From contig LSRX01000822.1 of the NCBI GenBank assembly GCA_001939145.1, positions 82,951 to 146,950 of the forward strand: DNA of 64,000 nucleotides, written 5' to 3'. Under the pieces are notes generated by a model. That model did no database searches, had not been told where the DNA came from, and saw nothing but the letters and a program-made list of their open reading frames with translations. Shown piece by piece: positions 1 to 10,500 of this stretch. This DNA comes from Symbiodinium microadriaticum (lineage: Eukaryota > Sar > Dinophyceae > Suessiales > Symbiodiniaceae). Every line of letters starts with the position of its first letter. Within the stretch, counting starts at the first letter, position 1. The position numbers and the translations under genes are program-made.

Positions 1-2040
1 GGAAACTTGCCAGAGACTAGAACTGGGCTGCTGGTAATTTAACAGGCCTGGGAACAAATCCGGATGGGTGTCTAGCTGAGGTTCCCAAAAATATGCCCGA
101 TAAACCCTACCCAATTTAGGCCACAATCAAGTAAACTTGGATTCTGTATATAAATTAGCTTTAAATAACTAATGAGACTTTCCTAGCACGTTAAACAGAA
201 GGCCCGGGATAATCGGGATTTTCAGTTTTCTACTCAGTTCATTGAGAAGAGGAGCAGCCGGGATTTCTCCGGGACTTCCGAGATTTAAGACATGACTTTC
301 GGGATTTTCGGGATTTCTCACATAGCCTTAATTTCGTGATTTTCGGGAGTTCGGCATACCTTTGTGGAATTCTCTAGAACGGCTGAATTCAGGCAAAAAC
401 TAAATTGTTTGTGACGCAGGAATTCAGATGTCATTTTCGGGACTTTAGGAGTTCTCTTGATACAGTTCTGGTTTTGCCGCAACCACATATAATATTGACA
501 AACTATAGAACGATAATATTGAAGCCTATATGGCACTAACTTTCAATGTGTCCATCAGGCCTCCGCTGGCTTAATAAGCTGCTGGCGTGTGCATGTATGT
601 ATACATGTATATGTATCTATTTAGGTCTTTGTTTGCTGGACTTGGGTTCTGCAGTTAGGGATACGATTGTTTTTATTCACCAGTATACTCATATATGGAG
701 GAGTGAGGGTACTGTGTTATGTTAGAGAGGTATGTTGGCTGGTACGTCTTGCTACTTTAGGACTATATCTGCAAGCTGGAGCTCGATGGCTTTTTGGTGG
801 TTGTTTGGGCTCAACTCAAGGCTGCTATGGTACGATCCCCTCCCCCAGACACCCTTCCTAACAATAGGCCTTATTCTACTAAACCATACTGTTCTTCTAG
901 ACAGCATTCTATATGCCTGCACAAGCTATGGGAAGCCCCATGAATTCAGGTCAGGAACACCAGCTCGCAGGGTTTTTGAGGTAAGTGATGATGTTTGCTG
1001 GGGGTGTGCTATGTACAATCATGACAATGGTGTTGTGCCCTTCGGCTTCTTGGGTTGGGGTTTAGCTTCTGGTCAGGAACAGAGTTTACACTTAGTGGGT
1101 GTTTTTGTCTAGGCAGGTCCTCGGCTGTAGTCGTGGGAGATAGCCAGTGATCTGCAGCGGAGTTTCCGGTGATCCTTGGCTGTTTGGTTGACACTAACCT
1201 AACATGTAGCATACCTATGCCTCCTTAGGTCAAGTATATGTGAATGTGTAGGGTCGCACATGTGGACTTCTGCTGCATCTTAAGGACCATGTCATGATGG
1301 AGATTCGCAAGCCCCCAGGCTATACTGATACATGACAGTTCTTCTGCAGACACATACATGGGATACTGGGCATCCAAGGCACCTGGTTCGAGATCATGGA
1401 GGTGCAATGTTCATGGCTGAAAGGCTGAAAGAACTCCCGGCTATCGCCAAAGATGCTTTGAACGGACGTAGCAGGCCCAAATGCTCCTAACTAAAGACTA
1501 AGCTATGGAGGAGTCCTACAACAGGCACAGGTCCCATGGGGTTGCAAGTGGCACTTTAAAGCCCTGTGTGGGCACTTGGGCTTCTAATTCGGTACGGCCG
1601 ACCTCGCGTGATTTAGCGTTCTTTGTTAGGTATCCAGCGTTCTTTGGGAGATATAAAGCGTGATCTGCGTGATTTGGGTTTTTTAATGATATTTAGGCAA
1701 ATTAGAGCTTTTCGGCCAAATTCGGGAATGCAGCCAGTAGCGCCACGGCAGGATAGTCCAAGCGTGGCTCTGGTGACAAAACAACCTGGGGGCGTGAATC
1801 CCTCTGAAAGGCGTGATTTGCGTGATTTTCGAGATTCTTCCTACTCCCTAGGCACTGAAGATGGAATCCCCGATCTATCAATGTAGCTGGGTCTTGGGTC
1901 ACCTTCAAGGTGTGAGGTTGCAATATGTACGATATAGTCACTCGATGCCAAGAGACAGTACTGCTGACACATGTGCATGTGATCTTGGTCTCGTGATTGG
2001 TGCCTGCTTGTCCCTCTTGCAGACTCACAGTCTAGGAGAC
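1..2040. other. Upstream region without recognisable gene
   Basis: I see no convincing gene. The sequence is stop-rich in all frames. It holds two patches of degenerate short repeats: CGGGATTT-like words at about 200-440 and CGTGATTT/GCGTTCTTT-like words at about 1,605-1,840. A TATGTATACATG-type patch lies near 590-625. The patches look like decayed minisatellite or intronic DNA. It may contain 5' untranslated or intronic parts of the gene that begins near 2,075. Confidence 0.5.
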
Positions 2041-2074
2041 AGCTAGTTTGGCTGCTAGTGCTGCCAGCAGCAGC

Positions 2075-3445
2075 ATGGCACCTGCATCCAGCAAGCCGGC
2101 ATCGAAGAAGAAGGCCTCGGTCGATGATTGTGCAGCTGAGAGCCAGCGCAAGCTGAATGCATCGCTCAATGCTTCTTTAGCAAGGGGCAAGGCACTTAAG
2201 AACTTGCAAAAGAATGCTGCCTACGATCTGACTACGCCTATTCTGCCTGGCACTTGTGATGTGACCCTGGGGGAACTCATGCAGACTGAGAAGCTATCCC
2301 TTCCCGATGCAGTGCAAGTCATGCTGAAGTTCAGGAAGGATGCAGCCATCACAGATCCTGACGAAGTCGGCTTGTCGCTGCCACCAGCAAAGCCTGGGGC
2401 TTCAAAGCCAAAGCATGAGCCGAAGCATGATGAACTCTCTCCTCCCAAGGGTATCCTCAAGAAGGGTAAGAGTCGTTTGGATGCAGAGCCACCTCAGGAT
2501 GATGATGATGATGATGATGATGTTCATGGTCATGCAGCAGTGAAGAAAGCCAGCAGCAAGCGCAAGCCCGATGCAAAAGGTTCCGAGCCCAAGGTGCCAA
2601 AAGGGAAGGCAAAACCCAAAAGAGGTTCTTCTTTCGAGGACCTGTGTCTGTCGGAGCCCGCACCTTCCAGCCCTGCCTCGAACCCAAAAAAGAAGGCCAA
2701 AAAGCCAGAGCCAGAGCCCACCCCTGCTTCGAACCCCACAAAGAAGGCCAAAAAGCCAGAGCCAGATCACCAGGATGAGGAACCGGAGGAAGGGGCACCC
2801 AGCACCGAACTCGAGAACAGCAAGCAGCAGAAGAAAAAGAAGCCGCAGAACAAACCACCAGCACCAGAGGAGAAGGAGCCAGAAGGGGAGGGATCCAGCC
2901 CTGCCAGTTCCAAGAACAGCAGTCAGAAGAAGAAGAAGAAGAAGAAGCCACAGAACAAACCACCAGCACCAGAGGAGAAGGAGCCAGAAGGGGAGGGATC
3001 CAGCCCTGCCAGTTCCAAGAACAGCAGTCAGAAGAAGAAGAAGCCACAGAACAAACCACCAGTGCCAGAGGAGAAGGAGCCAGAAGGGGAGGCACGTGCT
3101 AGCAAGAAGGAAGAGGCAGTGGAGGCATCCACAAACAATCGAGGCAAGAAAAGAACCAAAAGCAAAACATTCAACAGATCGCATGCCAAGGAGGATCTGG
3201 CGGAGGGCACAGCCAAAGAGGCTGCAAGCAAAGGACACGATGGGGATGAGGGTTCGGCGGACTATCAAGCAGACTTGCAGGAGATGATCGATGAGATTGA
3301 TCGTGCGGATGCAGAACCACCTTGCCCCCGAAAAAAGCGATACAAGCAGTCTGAGGTGCCCCCAAAGATACCAAAGACAGCAAGTGGCCCAAAGATTGGC
3401 CCCATGATGCGCAACCGAACTTGCTGGCAGAGGGCTGGTGTCTAG
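2075..3445 (+). CDS. Lysine-rich repeat N-terminal exon of the TNP2-like gene
   Basis: The open frame begins after an in-frame stop at 2,033. The first ATG is at 2,075; an upstream TTG at 2,048 is less likely as a start. The protein is highly charged and probably disordered. It has a run of Asp residues near 2,488-2,520, Lys/Pro stretches, and a threefold repeat of about 32-35 residues starting near 2,845, 2,951 and 3,047 (core QNKPPxPEEKEPEGE followed by a Lys run). Such composition is typical of nuclear tails. The frame ends at a TAG inside GCTGGTGTCTAG. The same 12-mer ends another exon frame of this locus at 5,388-5,399, so the true exon probably stops just before it, at a GC donor near 3,433. 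A 359-residue frame on the other strand is its shadow. Confidence 0.6.
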   Translation: MAPASSKPASKKKASVDDCAAESQRKLNASLNASLARGKALKNLQKNAAYDLTTPILPGTCDVTLGELMQTEKLSLPDAVQVMLKFRKDAAITDPDEVGLSLPPAKPGASKPKHEPKHDELSPPKGILKKGKSRLDAEPPQDDDDDDDDVHGHAAVKKASSKRKPDAKGSEPKVPKGKAKPKRGSSFEDLCLSEPAPSSPASNPKKKAKKPEPEPTPASNPTKKAKKPEPDHQDEEPEEGAPSTELENSKQQKKKKPQNKPPAPEEKEPEGEGSSPASSKNSSQKKKKKKKPQNKPPAPEEKEPEGEGSSPASSKNSSQKKKKPQNKPPVPEEKEPEGEARASKKEEAVEASTNNRGKKRTKSKTFNRSHAKEDLAEGTAKEAASKGHDGDEGSADYQADLQEMIDEIDRADAEPPCPRKKRYKQSEVPPKIPKTASGPKIGPMMRNRTCWQRAGV

Positions 3446-6400
3446 ATTGCAAGTAGGCTTGTTTGTGCTAGCTGTATCCAAAATTGCTGGCTTTCGCTGG
3501 AAGAGCCCGACCTTAAGCCCCCAAACCCCACCGAAAACTGAGCCCTACATCTTGTCAAAGCCCAGGTCTTGTTCCTCGCTAGCGCTCGGCGAGGAGCAGA
3601 TGGATGCCACGAATCCGGCGACTGATCCAGCAGAGTTGGAGACCCAGGTCAATGGAAGCCAGACTGTCACCGAGCTCATCGAATCGCTCCTTGGATTGAG
3701 GAATATGTCATGTGTAGGGTCCAGTCGATCTTGTACTGTTCTGGGTTAACCCCGTTAGGGGGGATGGCTTTGTGATCCGAGGCTTGGGGCATCAGCTTCG
3801 CAAGTTGGTGCCAATGGGGACTACAGCCACCTGCTAGGGCTTCTGAACAACCTGAAGCTTCAGATTGAGAACCCGAAGCCAAGCCCAGGCAGTGCTACTA
3901 CTGGGGCTGAGAAGGAAGGTGGAGGGAAGGCTGACAAGGAAGGTGAAGGGAAGACTGACAAGGAAGGTGAAGGGAAGGCTGAGCAGGAATATGAAGGGGA
4001 GGCTGAGCAGGAATATGAAGGGGAGGCTGAGCAGGAATATGAAGGGGAGGCTGAGCAGGAATATGAAGGGGAGGAATGGAATGATGATTCATGGAATGAA
4101 GGTGAGGAAGAGGAGTATGGGCAGGATGAAGACCAAGAGGAGCAGGCTGAATCGGAGGAACTCATGAGCAACCAAGAATCTGCTAAGCGGGTGTTGCAAG
4201 AGGGCAAGGATGCCAAGGACAGTGGGGGACTGGCTTCAAGACCTGTAGCTACACCGGCTAGAAGCCTTGATGCAATCATTCAGAAGCTCAAGCCTGTGCC
4301 AGCAGGGGAGCCAAAGGAGCCCAACCCCGAGCCAGCTCAGCTTGCCAGAGATGTGCCGAGTGGCACCCCATCCGCAGCTGCGGCCCCCGCCTCAGACGAG
4401 CAGAAAATCAATTCGACCACACACAAGAAGGAGTACATGAGATTGGCACCTTGTTTGCATTGTACTCTGGTTTGGCTTGTTGGACTACCAGTTGCCGGGC
4501 AAGCTATAGATCGAGTGCATTGCAAACAGCTCAGAAACGAATCGTTGAGTCGGGACAGCTCTCGGCCTACCCCTCCATGCATCAGCTGGCCAATGGGACT
4601 GTGAAGGCTTTCAGCAGATTGTCAAAAAGCTGTTGAGTGCTAATCGGTTGGTTCTTAAATTGGGATTTCAATCATGGCAGGAGCGGGCAGAATTGCTGAA
4701 AAGATGGGTCTCCAGTGGAGAGAACCTCGCAAATTGCGAGCATCTGATTATTGCACAGCGTACGTGCAACCAAGAGGGCCGACGCAAGATGAAACTTATC
4801 GCTGTCAAAGACATGACCCTTCCCCCATACAACTTCTCAAAGCAGCTAGCTTGCATTGGCATGTAGTGATATTCATTGCTGTAAATATAAGGCCTAGTAT
4901 GGAGTTGGCCCCACCTAGCTAAGGCGAAAGGTGGAACACATCATCTCGACCCGCCAAGGAATCGAAGCAACCTGGCATGTTAATGTCGTGATGCTTTGCA
5001 ATCGATTCTGTCCTGAACTTAGATGGTCACCTGTGCCTAGGACCGGGACGCTCCGGGAATTCATGAAGAGACAAAGTATTGGGTGACAATTGAAGAGACT
5101 GCTGAGGACTCTGTGAATGTTCAGTGCCCCGCTTGCAAACACCAAACACCGAATACAGCACTCTGCAAGCTCCAAAACCGTTCTCTTGTCAGGCACAAGC
5201 AGCAGTTCTCCGCGCAGGCAGCGGCCACGGCTGCAGCGGCCCATAACATCCTTAGTGCACCGATCGAGCCGACCATGATGTCTCGTCCAAGAGCCAACCC
5301 ATCTCCTGGTCCACTTTCGGGTGATGTACTTCGTGCTTTTGATGGTTATCACCAAAACCTGGCCGAAGCCGCTGGAGTAGCAGCGCCGGCTGGTGTCTAG
5401 ACAACAACAGAAGCTAAACTCGAAACCGTTTCCCACTAAACCCTCTAAGACATCTGAAAACCTTAAAAATCTAACGCCCCCAATTAATTCTACATAAATC
5501 CAAACAACCCTAGCAGCAGCAGCTCTACGAACTTAGCCCGGAAAAAACCATAATATTCTTATATTCTGAACAACTGCAAACCCGAAACCCTATAACCCTA
5601 ATCGGTATGGTAGTAGGCCTTGGCAATTCTTCTTTTATTGCCTTACAATGCCAGCTCAAAGTCCTGGTCAATACCTAGCCCAGGACCCCAATCACCCCAA
5701 ACCCCAAAAACACGATGCTCAGGCAATGGAGGTGGAGCCCGATCTGTGGTTTCACGCAAGAGTGGCAAGAGTGCCGCGAGCAGTGCCCGACGTGTGCCAT
5801 TGAACGAGGAAGTGTTTCGTACGGATGAAGAAAAACACCAGAAATGGAGTGACTCAGCAATCAACCTTGATGTGTTGGTGTGGCTTACAAGCTGTTGGGC
5901 GATACCAAAACACAAGCTAAGGTGCCGAGATAAAGAAGGAGGCGGGTGCCTTGGCTGGGCTGCTCATGGAACTACCTGAAGGGGACGAGCTTCGGGAGGA
6001 GTTAGAGGGTGCATCGGCCAAGTTGAACAAGTTGGGACGAAAGCTTCTCACTTCAATTAACATCTGCATAGTCTTATGAATCCTGTTGGGACTTGATCCA
6101 TCTGCTTTGATGCTAGAGGTTCCGAGATGCCAAAACCGCCGCCGAGATGAAGCCGCTGTGTGATCAGATCTTCGAGCTAGCTCTTTGGGTGCAACACTAC
6201 ATGTAGGGCTTCTGGCTTGAAGGGTTAACTTCGGATTCGGGTTTTGAGGGTGGGCCTGACTTCATCCGTATGGACTAAGGTCTCCAGCCTGAAATTTCTC
6301 AAAGGGAAAGCCAAAGGCTTGATTTCAGAGTTGAAGAAACACTGAGTCGGTTGTATGCTTGCTGCCACTATGGTCTTGCACTCAAAAGCCACTAGACCCA

Positions 6401-9400
6401 GGGCCTATATTGCAGATATAAGTAATGTCAGTGTGCAAGATGCCTGGCAGTGGCAGGGAATCATGATGACTCGACTTTTCGGGTGTCTTGCTGCAAAGTG
6501 CATGCAAGACAAATCTCGTGTGCGGCGTGGCCTGTGCTCGAGCTCTAGTTCCGCGGGAGAACCTGCATCGTACGGATGGCTATAGGGGTGCAGACCGATG
6601 CTTGCAAAAGGACTGCATGTTGCTTTCCGAATCTTCACCGATTGTGCCCGATGTTATGCCCATCATGGCCAACCCACGCAGGTGCCAGGTCACGGTCGCA
6701 GCCACAGATCGCTGCGCAGCTGGATCAAAAGATCCTTGGCCGCTGGAGTATCGCATCCCCCAACATGTTGCTGAGTACGTTTGGTGCTTATGTTCTGCCT
6801 GAACTGAGGCTCGCGATTTCGGTATGCCAGGGCAAGCTGGATATCTCTACGGGGTGTGATATTGGTGCCTTATCTTGCACATATGCCCTTTATGATGCCT
6901 TTGCGGTTCACATAGTAGCTCCTATGCAAAACTACTTCCAGCATAAAGTCCTGAACTTCACACCGCTCGGTAATGTAGCATTACGATGTGTGTAAAGGCC
7001 TTTCAATACAAAGCCCCCTTTAAATACCATCTTGGACCCAAGATGAAAATCCCCAACCCTAGGCCTACAAGCGCCGACCTCAAAACCCTAAACCCTACAG
7101 CCCTAAAGCAACAGCCTCAAACCGTGGGAGGAAGCCACTATCTGTGCATGCATAAATTGATGCTGCCGGAGTCACTCGTGATTTGTACTTGGGCCTAGAT
7201 ATTGTATCTTATCTGCCGGTAACAGTACTGTTGTGGGCCAGTTCCATGCTAAATTTGTCTTTGGTAAATACCACCTATCCTTTGGCTTCAACAGCTGAAA
7301 CTCCAACCTGGCAAAGTTCATATCTCGCCCCCCCCCCCCCAAACCTCAGTCTTATCCCTGTAGAACTCCTAGGACCCCAACAACCAAAAACCGTTCATTC
7401 TGATGGCCGGTTTCAAAACCTAGATAGCGACACTGATCGAGGTGATACATATGGCAGTGTTCATCTATCTGGCTTTGATAGCAGGCCATTGCGGGAAGAC
7501 CAATTTCACAATCGTGTGAAACAGCTGGGTTGCGCACATGCTTACACTATTTCGTGGAGAAATGTGCCGACGATGTTGGATGATGGTGCCCTGGTTATCA
7601 AACCCTGGCCAGTGGTGCTTCCGAGCAGCATCGCCGCTGGACCAAACCATCCTAATTAACATGTAGTGCTGTGGTTTTTGGCTTTGAGGCTTTGATAACT
7701 TAAGGGGTTTAGCTGGTGTTTGATTTTATGGGGCTTCAGGCTTTGTGTACAGGCTTCATATGAAGAGGCATATAGTGGTTAATTGGTGCACATCCAGGCC
7801 AAGACCCTGCTTTCAACTGGCTATGGAAACTTCTTGGGAGACAGAGAGCAGCTGAGAACTTATTGGGGAAATATGGCACACCTCCTCGATGACCCCCCTG
7901 ATCCGGAGTACTGGGATTGCACAGTGCCTTATTGTCTTTGGGGCGATGAAGGTACAATCCAAAACTCGGGTTCTTGGATGTTTGGGACTTGGCTGCTTGG
8001 TTGTCTTAGATGTTTAGGTCTTAGGTGGATTGGCTGGCAATTACTTATTAGGTATTTTTGTTACTGGTTCGTTCTGAACTTGGAGATAGTTTTTTTGGGG
8101 GGCACGATTCGATTTCCATGTGAGGCTTTTCGATATGTCTCCGTGCCGCACCCACAGTGTTGCCAGTCGGCACTTGTTGTACTGCTTTCCGGTGCACTCA
8201 TATTGGTACGACGAAGATCATACAGTTAACCTCTCCCTGCAAGCTCTCTTGGCTTCTATGGTTCAAGACCTCAATGAGCTGGCCACTGATGGCTTGCAGT
8301 TTGGAGACACTGTTCCCTGGCCATCAGAAGAAATTTGTTGGGGTTCTTCAATTCCGAGCCTTCCCTGCCGATGATGAATGCTTGATTTGGAGTACGTATG
8401 CTAGGTTATACAATTCACTAAGGTCTTGTACTTCCGCTGTGTGAGCTACAAGGGTGACTTGAAATACCTCGTTCAGTCGCTCAACCTGGTGCGACACGCA
8501 GGCAAAGAAGAGGCATGCGGCTGTGTAATACATAAATTTAACATTCTACTGCATAAGAGATCTTACATAGGTCTTATTCTGGGTGGTTTGTAACCTATAG
8601 GGTCTAGACTAGGATTTAAGAAGCAATGTCCTGGCTCAGGTTTGTTATCGTTGCTGTGCCACCAAAGGCAATGATGACTTTCGTCTGGTGTATACCGATA
8701 TTTCTGCTAATGCCCTTTGGAGGCTGCAGCCTATGCCAGGCCCAATGTTCGATACTCCTCCGGCACTAGCTTCATTGAAAGGCTTCAGTGATCGACTCGT
8801 ATCATTGGATGTTCTACACATATTTCACCTGGGGGTCTTGAGGGACCTGGTTGGGACTGGGTTCAAACTGCTTGGGCGGAAACGTGGTGAGTACTACAAT
8901 GGTCGCTGCATCCCCATTCGATTGCACCAACTGACACAGGACTTGAAAGCTTTTTGTCGAACAAACAATTTGCAATGCTCTCTGCCAAAAATTCACATGA
9001 ACACGTTGCAGTGGCGATCGGACTGCTGCCCGGAGTTGAGGTGCAAAGGTGCCGATGCTTTGGTGTGCTTGAAGTTCCTGGTGCACAAATTGCAGCTACA
9101 ATCGCACAGGCAATATCCTCTATTGCTGGCATGTGCGTGGTGTGCACTGCAGTTCATTGGGTGTTTATCTTCTGCATCCATTTTTCTGTTGGAGGAGGAG
9201 CGGGCAACTGCGCAGGAGACCGGCTACCTGTTCTTGCGCACTTATCTTTCACTCTCTGTGTCCAGCTTGGAGGCCCGTGAGCTCCTATTTAAAACGCGAC
9301 CGAAATTGCACTTCCTCGTGCATATTTTGGACGACCTTGACCCTGACCCAGCCGGAGCTTGCAGAAACCCATTTTACGATTCCACCTTTGTGGATGAAGA

Positions 9401-9518
9401 CTGGATCAAACATGCTTTACAGATGAAAAAGAGGATGTCTCGAAGGACATCCTCCCTGAATGTGCTGAAACGCTTTGCAGTCGTCAACAAGTCGGCTATG
9501 GATGCATTTAATCTGTAA
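2075..9518 (+). CDS. Multi-exon dinoflagellate multicopy gene, TNP2/CACTA-transposase-like C-terminus (locus)
   Basis: I read this as one gene because consecutive open segments on the + strand follow the order I remember from a large, unnamed dinoflagellate protein family: Lys-rich N-terminus, EYMRL segment, KYWVT segment, helical middle, then a C-terminal domain. That recollection is memory, not a search. The C-terminal part has CxxC (VCYRCCATKG), then DVLHIFHLGVLRDLVGTG, which resembles the DVMHIxKNVC.NxxGTL block of plant TNP2 (Transposase_21) proteins, then FVDEDW. Exons and splice sites are my reading; several introns begin GC and end AG. Exons listed separately are not exhaustive, and some junctions are uncertain. 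Whether it is an active transposon, a relic or a domesticated host gene cannot be told, since I found no clear CACTA-type termini. The alternative is two neighbouring genes, split near 5.4 kb. Confidence 0.5.
3759..4445 (+). CDS. Acidic repeat exon of the TNP2-like gene
   Basis: Frame 0 is open from 3,759 to beyond 4,445. It encodes a helical start (GDYSHLLGLLNNLKLQ), then KADKEGEG-type units, then about four 8-residue units of the type GEAEQEYE at about 3,976-4,073, an acidic stretch, and a segment ending HKKEYMRL. The frame that reads the same DNA as Arg/Lys repeats is the shadow. I place the 3' end at 4,445, where AGATTG is followed by GCACCT, a GC donor in phase 0. A short segment just upstream (about 3,590-3,705, reading ATNPATDPAELETQVNG) may be a further exon. 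Confidence 0.55.
4535..4606 (+). CDS. Small exon of the TNP2-like gene (KRIVESGQL segment)
   Basis: After the acceptor CAGCTCAG this exon reads KRIVESGQLSAYPSMHQL and on to NGTVK in phase 0, directly continuing EYMRL of the preceding exon. It stops before GCTTTC, a GC donor. The upstream intron would be 4,446-4,534 (89 bp) and the downstream one 4,607-4,680 (74 bp), both GC-AG. The boundaries are my inference from frame continuity. Confidence 0.5.
4681..4842 (+). CDS. Exon of the TNP2-like gene (ELLKRWV segment)
   Basis: Starting after CATGGCAG, the frame reads ERAELLKRWVSSGENL, then a Cys/His-containing helix (ANCEHLIIAQRTCNQEGRR) and MKLIAVKDM. It looks strongly coding and matches the part of the dinoflagellate family I remember that follows EYMRL. 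The exact 3' end is uncertain; a GC dinucleotide near 4,842 is the likely donor. Confidence 0.5.
5041..5387 (+). CDS. Exon pair of the TNP2-like gene (KYWVT segment and Ala-rich segment)
   Basis: After the acceptor GTGCCTAG at 5,040 the frame reads DRDAPGI..ETKYWVTIEE and on to VNVQ, probably ending at a GT near 5,124. A second open part, at about 5,206-5,387, is Ala-rich (AAATAAAAHNILSAPIEP) and ends just before GCTGGTGTCTAG, the 12-mer that also follows the Lys-rich exon. The piece between 5,124 and 5,205 is probably an intron, but the whole is open in one frame so a single exon is possible. Confidence 0.45.
5722..6188 (+). CDS. Helical middle exons of the TNP2-like gene
   Basis: Three coding-looking pieces occur in order. 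The first, about 5,722-5,870, reads ARSVVSRKSGKSAASSARRV and continues to EEKHQKWSDSAINLDV. The second, about 5,922-6,042, reads AEIKKEAGALAGLLMELPEG and is a charged helix. The third, about 6,119-6,188, reads FRDAKTAAEMKPLCDQIFEL and is followed by GT. Between them the frames are closed and acceptor-like AG ends occur (CTAAG at 5,921, TAGAG at 6,118). Function is unknown; the composition suggests coiled-coil or helical linkers. Confidence 0.4.
6598..6790 (+). CDS. Probable exons of the TNP2-like gene (AFRIFTDCARCYAHHG segment)
   Basis: One piece at about 6,600-6,681 reads LAKGLHVAFRIFTDCARCYA and HHGQPTQ, and is followed by CAG/GTGCCA. A second, after CCACAG at about 6,706, reads IAAQLDQKILGRWSIASPNM and on to LLSTFG. 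Each looks coding and is bounded by plausible splice signals, but I cannot confirm frame continuity between them. The stretch 6,790-7,797 holds further short open pieces that I cannot place. Confidence 0.35.
7798..7951 (+). CDS. Exon of the TNP2-like gene (FLGDREQL...LWGDEG segment)
   Basis: After the acceptor CATCCAG the frame reads AKTLLSTGYGNFLGDREQL, an acidic DDPPDPEYWDC stretch, and VPYCLWGDEG, then GTACAATCC, a canonical GT donor. The GDEG ending followed by an intron fits the family pattern I remember, where this block precedes the segment with the aromatic YWYDEDH motif. Confidence 0.5.
8126..8300 (+). CDS. Exon of the TNP2-like gene (MSPCR...YWYDEDHTVNL segment)
   Basis: The open frame reads FDMSPCRTHSVASRHLLYCF, PVHSYWYDEDHTVNLSLQAL and QDLNELATDGLQ. 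The last part resembles the region of plant TNP2 proteins before the KGKxxCPxC block, where a helix ending in an acidic DGV is found. The exact 5' and 3' ends are uncertain: the intron before it must end near 8,110-8,125, and the exon probably ends near 8,300. Confidence 0.45.
8423..8512 (+). CDS. Exon of the TNP2-like gene (YKGDLKYL segment)
   Basis: After CACTAAG the frame reads VLYFRCVSYKGDLKYLVQSL and NLVRHAGKEE, a KGD block similar in position to the KGK block of TNP2. It is followed by GCATGCGG. Joining at 8,512 to 8,640 keeps phase 0 and gives KEE-VCYRCC, creating the expected CxxC. The intron 8,513-8,639 is then a 127-bp GC-AG intron. Confidence 0.55.
8640..9518 (+). CDS. Terminal exon of the TNP2-like gene, transposase-like domain
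   Basis: The frame is open from 8,640 through the stop at 9,516-9,518 (293 residues; an internal ATG lies at 8,688). In order it holds VCYRCCATKG (possible zinc-binding CxxC), a linker, DVLHIFHLGVLRDLVGTG (Asp/His block resembling TNP2 DVMHI..NVC), a helical core, RPKLHFLVHILDDL, and FVDEDWIKHALQMKKR near the end. The acidic residues in the DVLHI and VDED blocks are candidates for a DDE-type centre, but this is inference. No DNA-binding domain is visible. The gene ends here; downstream DNA is repeat-rich. Confidence 0.6.
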   Translation, partial: VCYRCCATKGNDDFRLVYTDISANALWRLQPMPGPMFDTPPALASLKGFSDRLVSLDVLHIFHLGVLRDLVGTGFKLLGRKRGEYYNGRCIPIRLHQLTQDLKAFCRTNNLQCSLPKIHMNTLQWRSDCCPELRCKGADALVCLKFLVHKLQLQSHRQYPLLLACAWCALQFIGCLSSASIFLLEEERATAQETGYLFLRTYLSLSVSSLEARELLFKTRPKLHFLVHILDDLDPDPAGACRNPFYDSTFVDEDWIKHALQMKKRMSRRTSSLNVLKRFAVVNKSAMDAFNL

Positions 9519-10500
9519 ATGCCGAGGCTCGCAGAGCTGGCGATCTGCTGGTGCATCGCAGTGCGGGTGGTCGAAGGTTAGTGTGAAAATCAAGGGTTTC
9601 GATTCTTTTGTCTGGCAATCGATAGTCTACGAATTAGTTTTGGGGTATATTAAGAATGTTAGAGGCACCCTTATAAACCTTAGAACCCTATAAACTCCAA
9701 ACCCAAGCAAACCAGTCGCCGAGGCTCGAAGAGCATCAGCCACCAGGAAGCCGAAAACCCAACGAAACTTGCATCCTGCCACAAAACCCTGCATCCTAGA
9801 CCCCAAATGCCGAGACCCTAAACTCCCAGAATCCAACCTCTGACCCAGCACGATATCTGCATTAGTGCCAAGCTCCGAAACTAAAAACCAGAAGCACTCA
9901 GAGCCCGCAGAACCTTCAAACCCACTTCAGCTCTGTATTAACTCGAACTAAGATTCGAAAGCAACGTTAAAACACCGACCCCTCTAGCTCTCATGCCCAG
10001 GGTTTACACAAGCCCCTGCCAGAACCCTCCCCCTGCTTGGAGTCTGACTCAGACCGAAGAACCAAAAGACTAATCCTATTCTGTATGCAATGTAGTCACT
10101 GCTTTGGCCTTCTACGATTGTTTGGGGGTCTCACATGCTAGGTTCTAGTTAACTCTGCTGGCTAAAGAAATCTCTCTAGTTGTAGGACATTGTCGGAGTT
10201 TGTTGAGCTGTGTGCTAGGTATCGGCGACAAATTATAAGTTTAAGCTGTGGTTGGAGATGTGGCGCTGTTGGGCTTCAGGTCTTTGGAACTCGATGGCTT
10301 TCTGGGATTCAGACAAAACAGAGTTTTGCTTATTGTGGAGGAATTTGATCTTTCGGTATTGCTTCTCCAAACAGCCCCTCGCCCAAGATCCCAAATGCAC
10401 CCCAAAGGCTGAACCAGAAGCTGTACCCCAAGCCAGAAGCTGTGCCTACCGAACCCCAAACCCTAAACCCTAAACCCGGTAATTTAAAACAGCCCGGTAA
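9519..10500. other. Intergenic region with degenerate telomere-like words
   Basis: No gene seen. Words such as AACCCTATAA, AACCCTAAA and GACCCTAAAC recur, ending in a clear CCCTAAACCCTAAACCC at about 10,459-10,475. Similar words occur at 5,582-5,602 and 7,076-7,100. These match the TTTAGGG repeat reported for dinoflagellate telomeres. Confidence 0.45.

Noticed and set aside
1320-1405. GGTTCGAGATC resembling a tRNA T-arm
   Set aside because: No matching acceptor, D or anticodon stems could be folded around it.
2402-3481. 359-codon open frame on the - strand
   Set aside because: Leu/Trp/Cys-rich shadow of the Lys-rich + strand exon; composition follows the complement of Lys/Glu codons.
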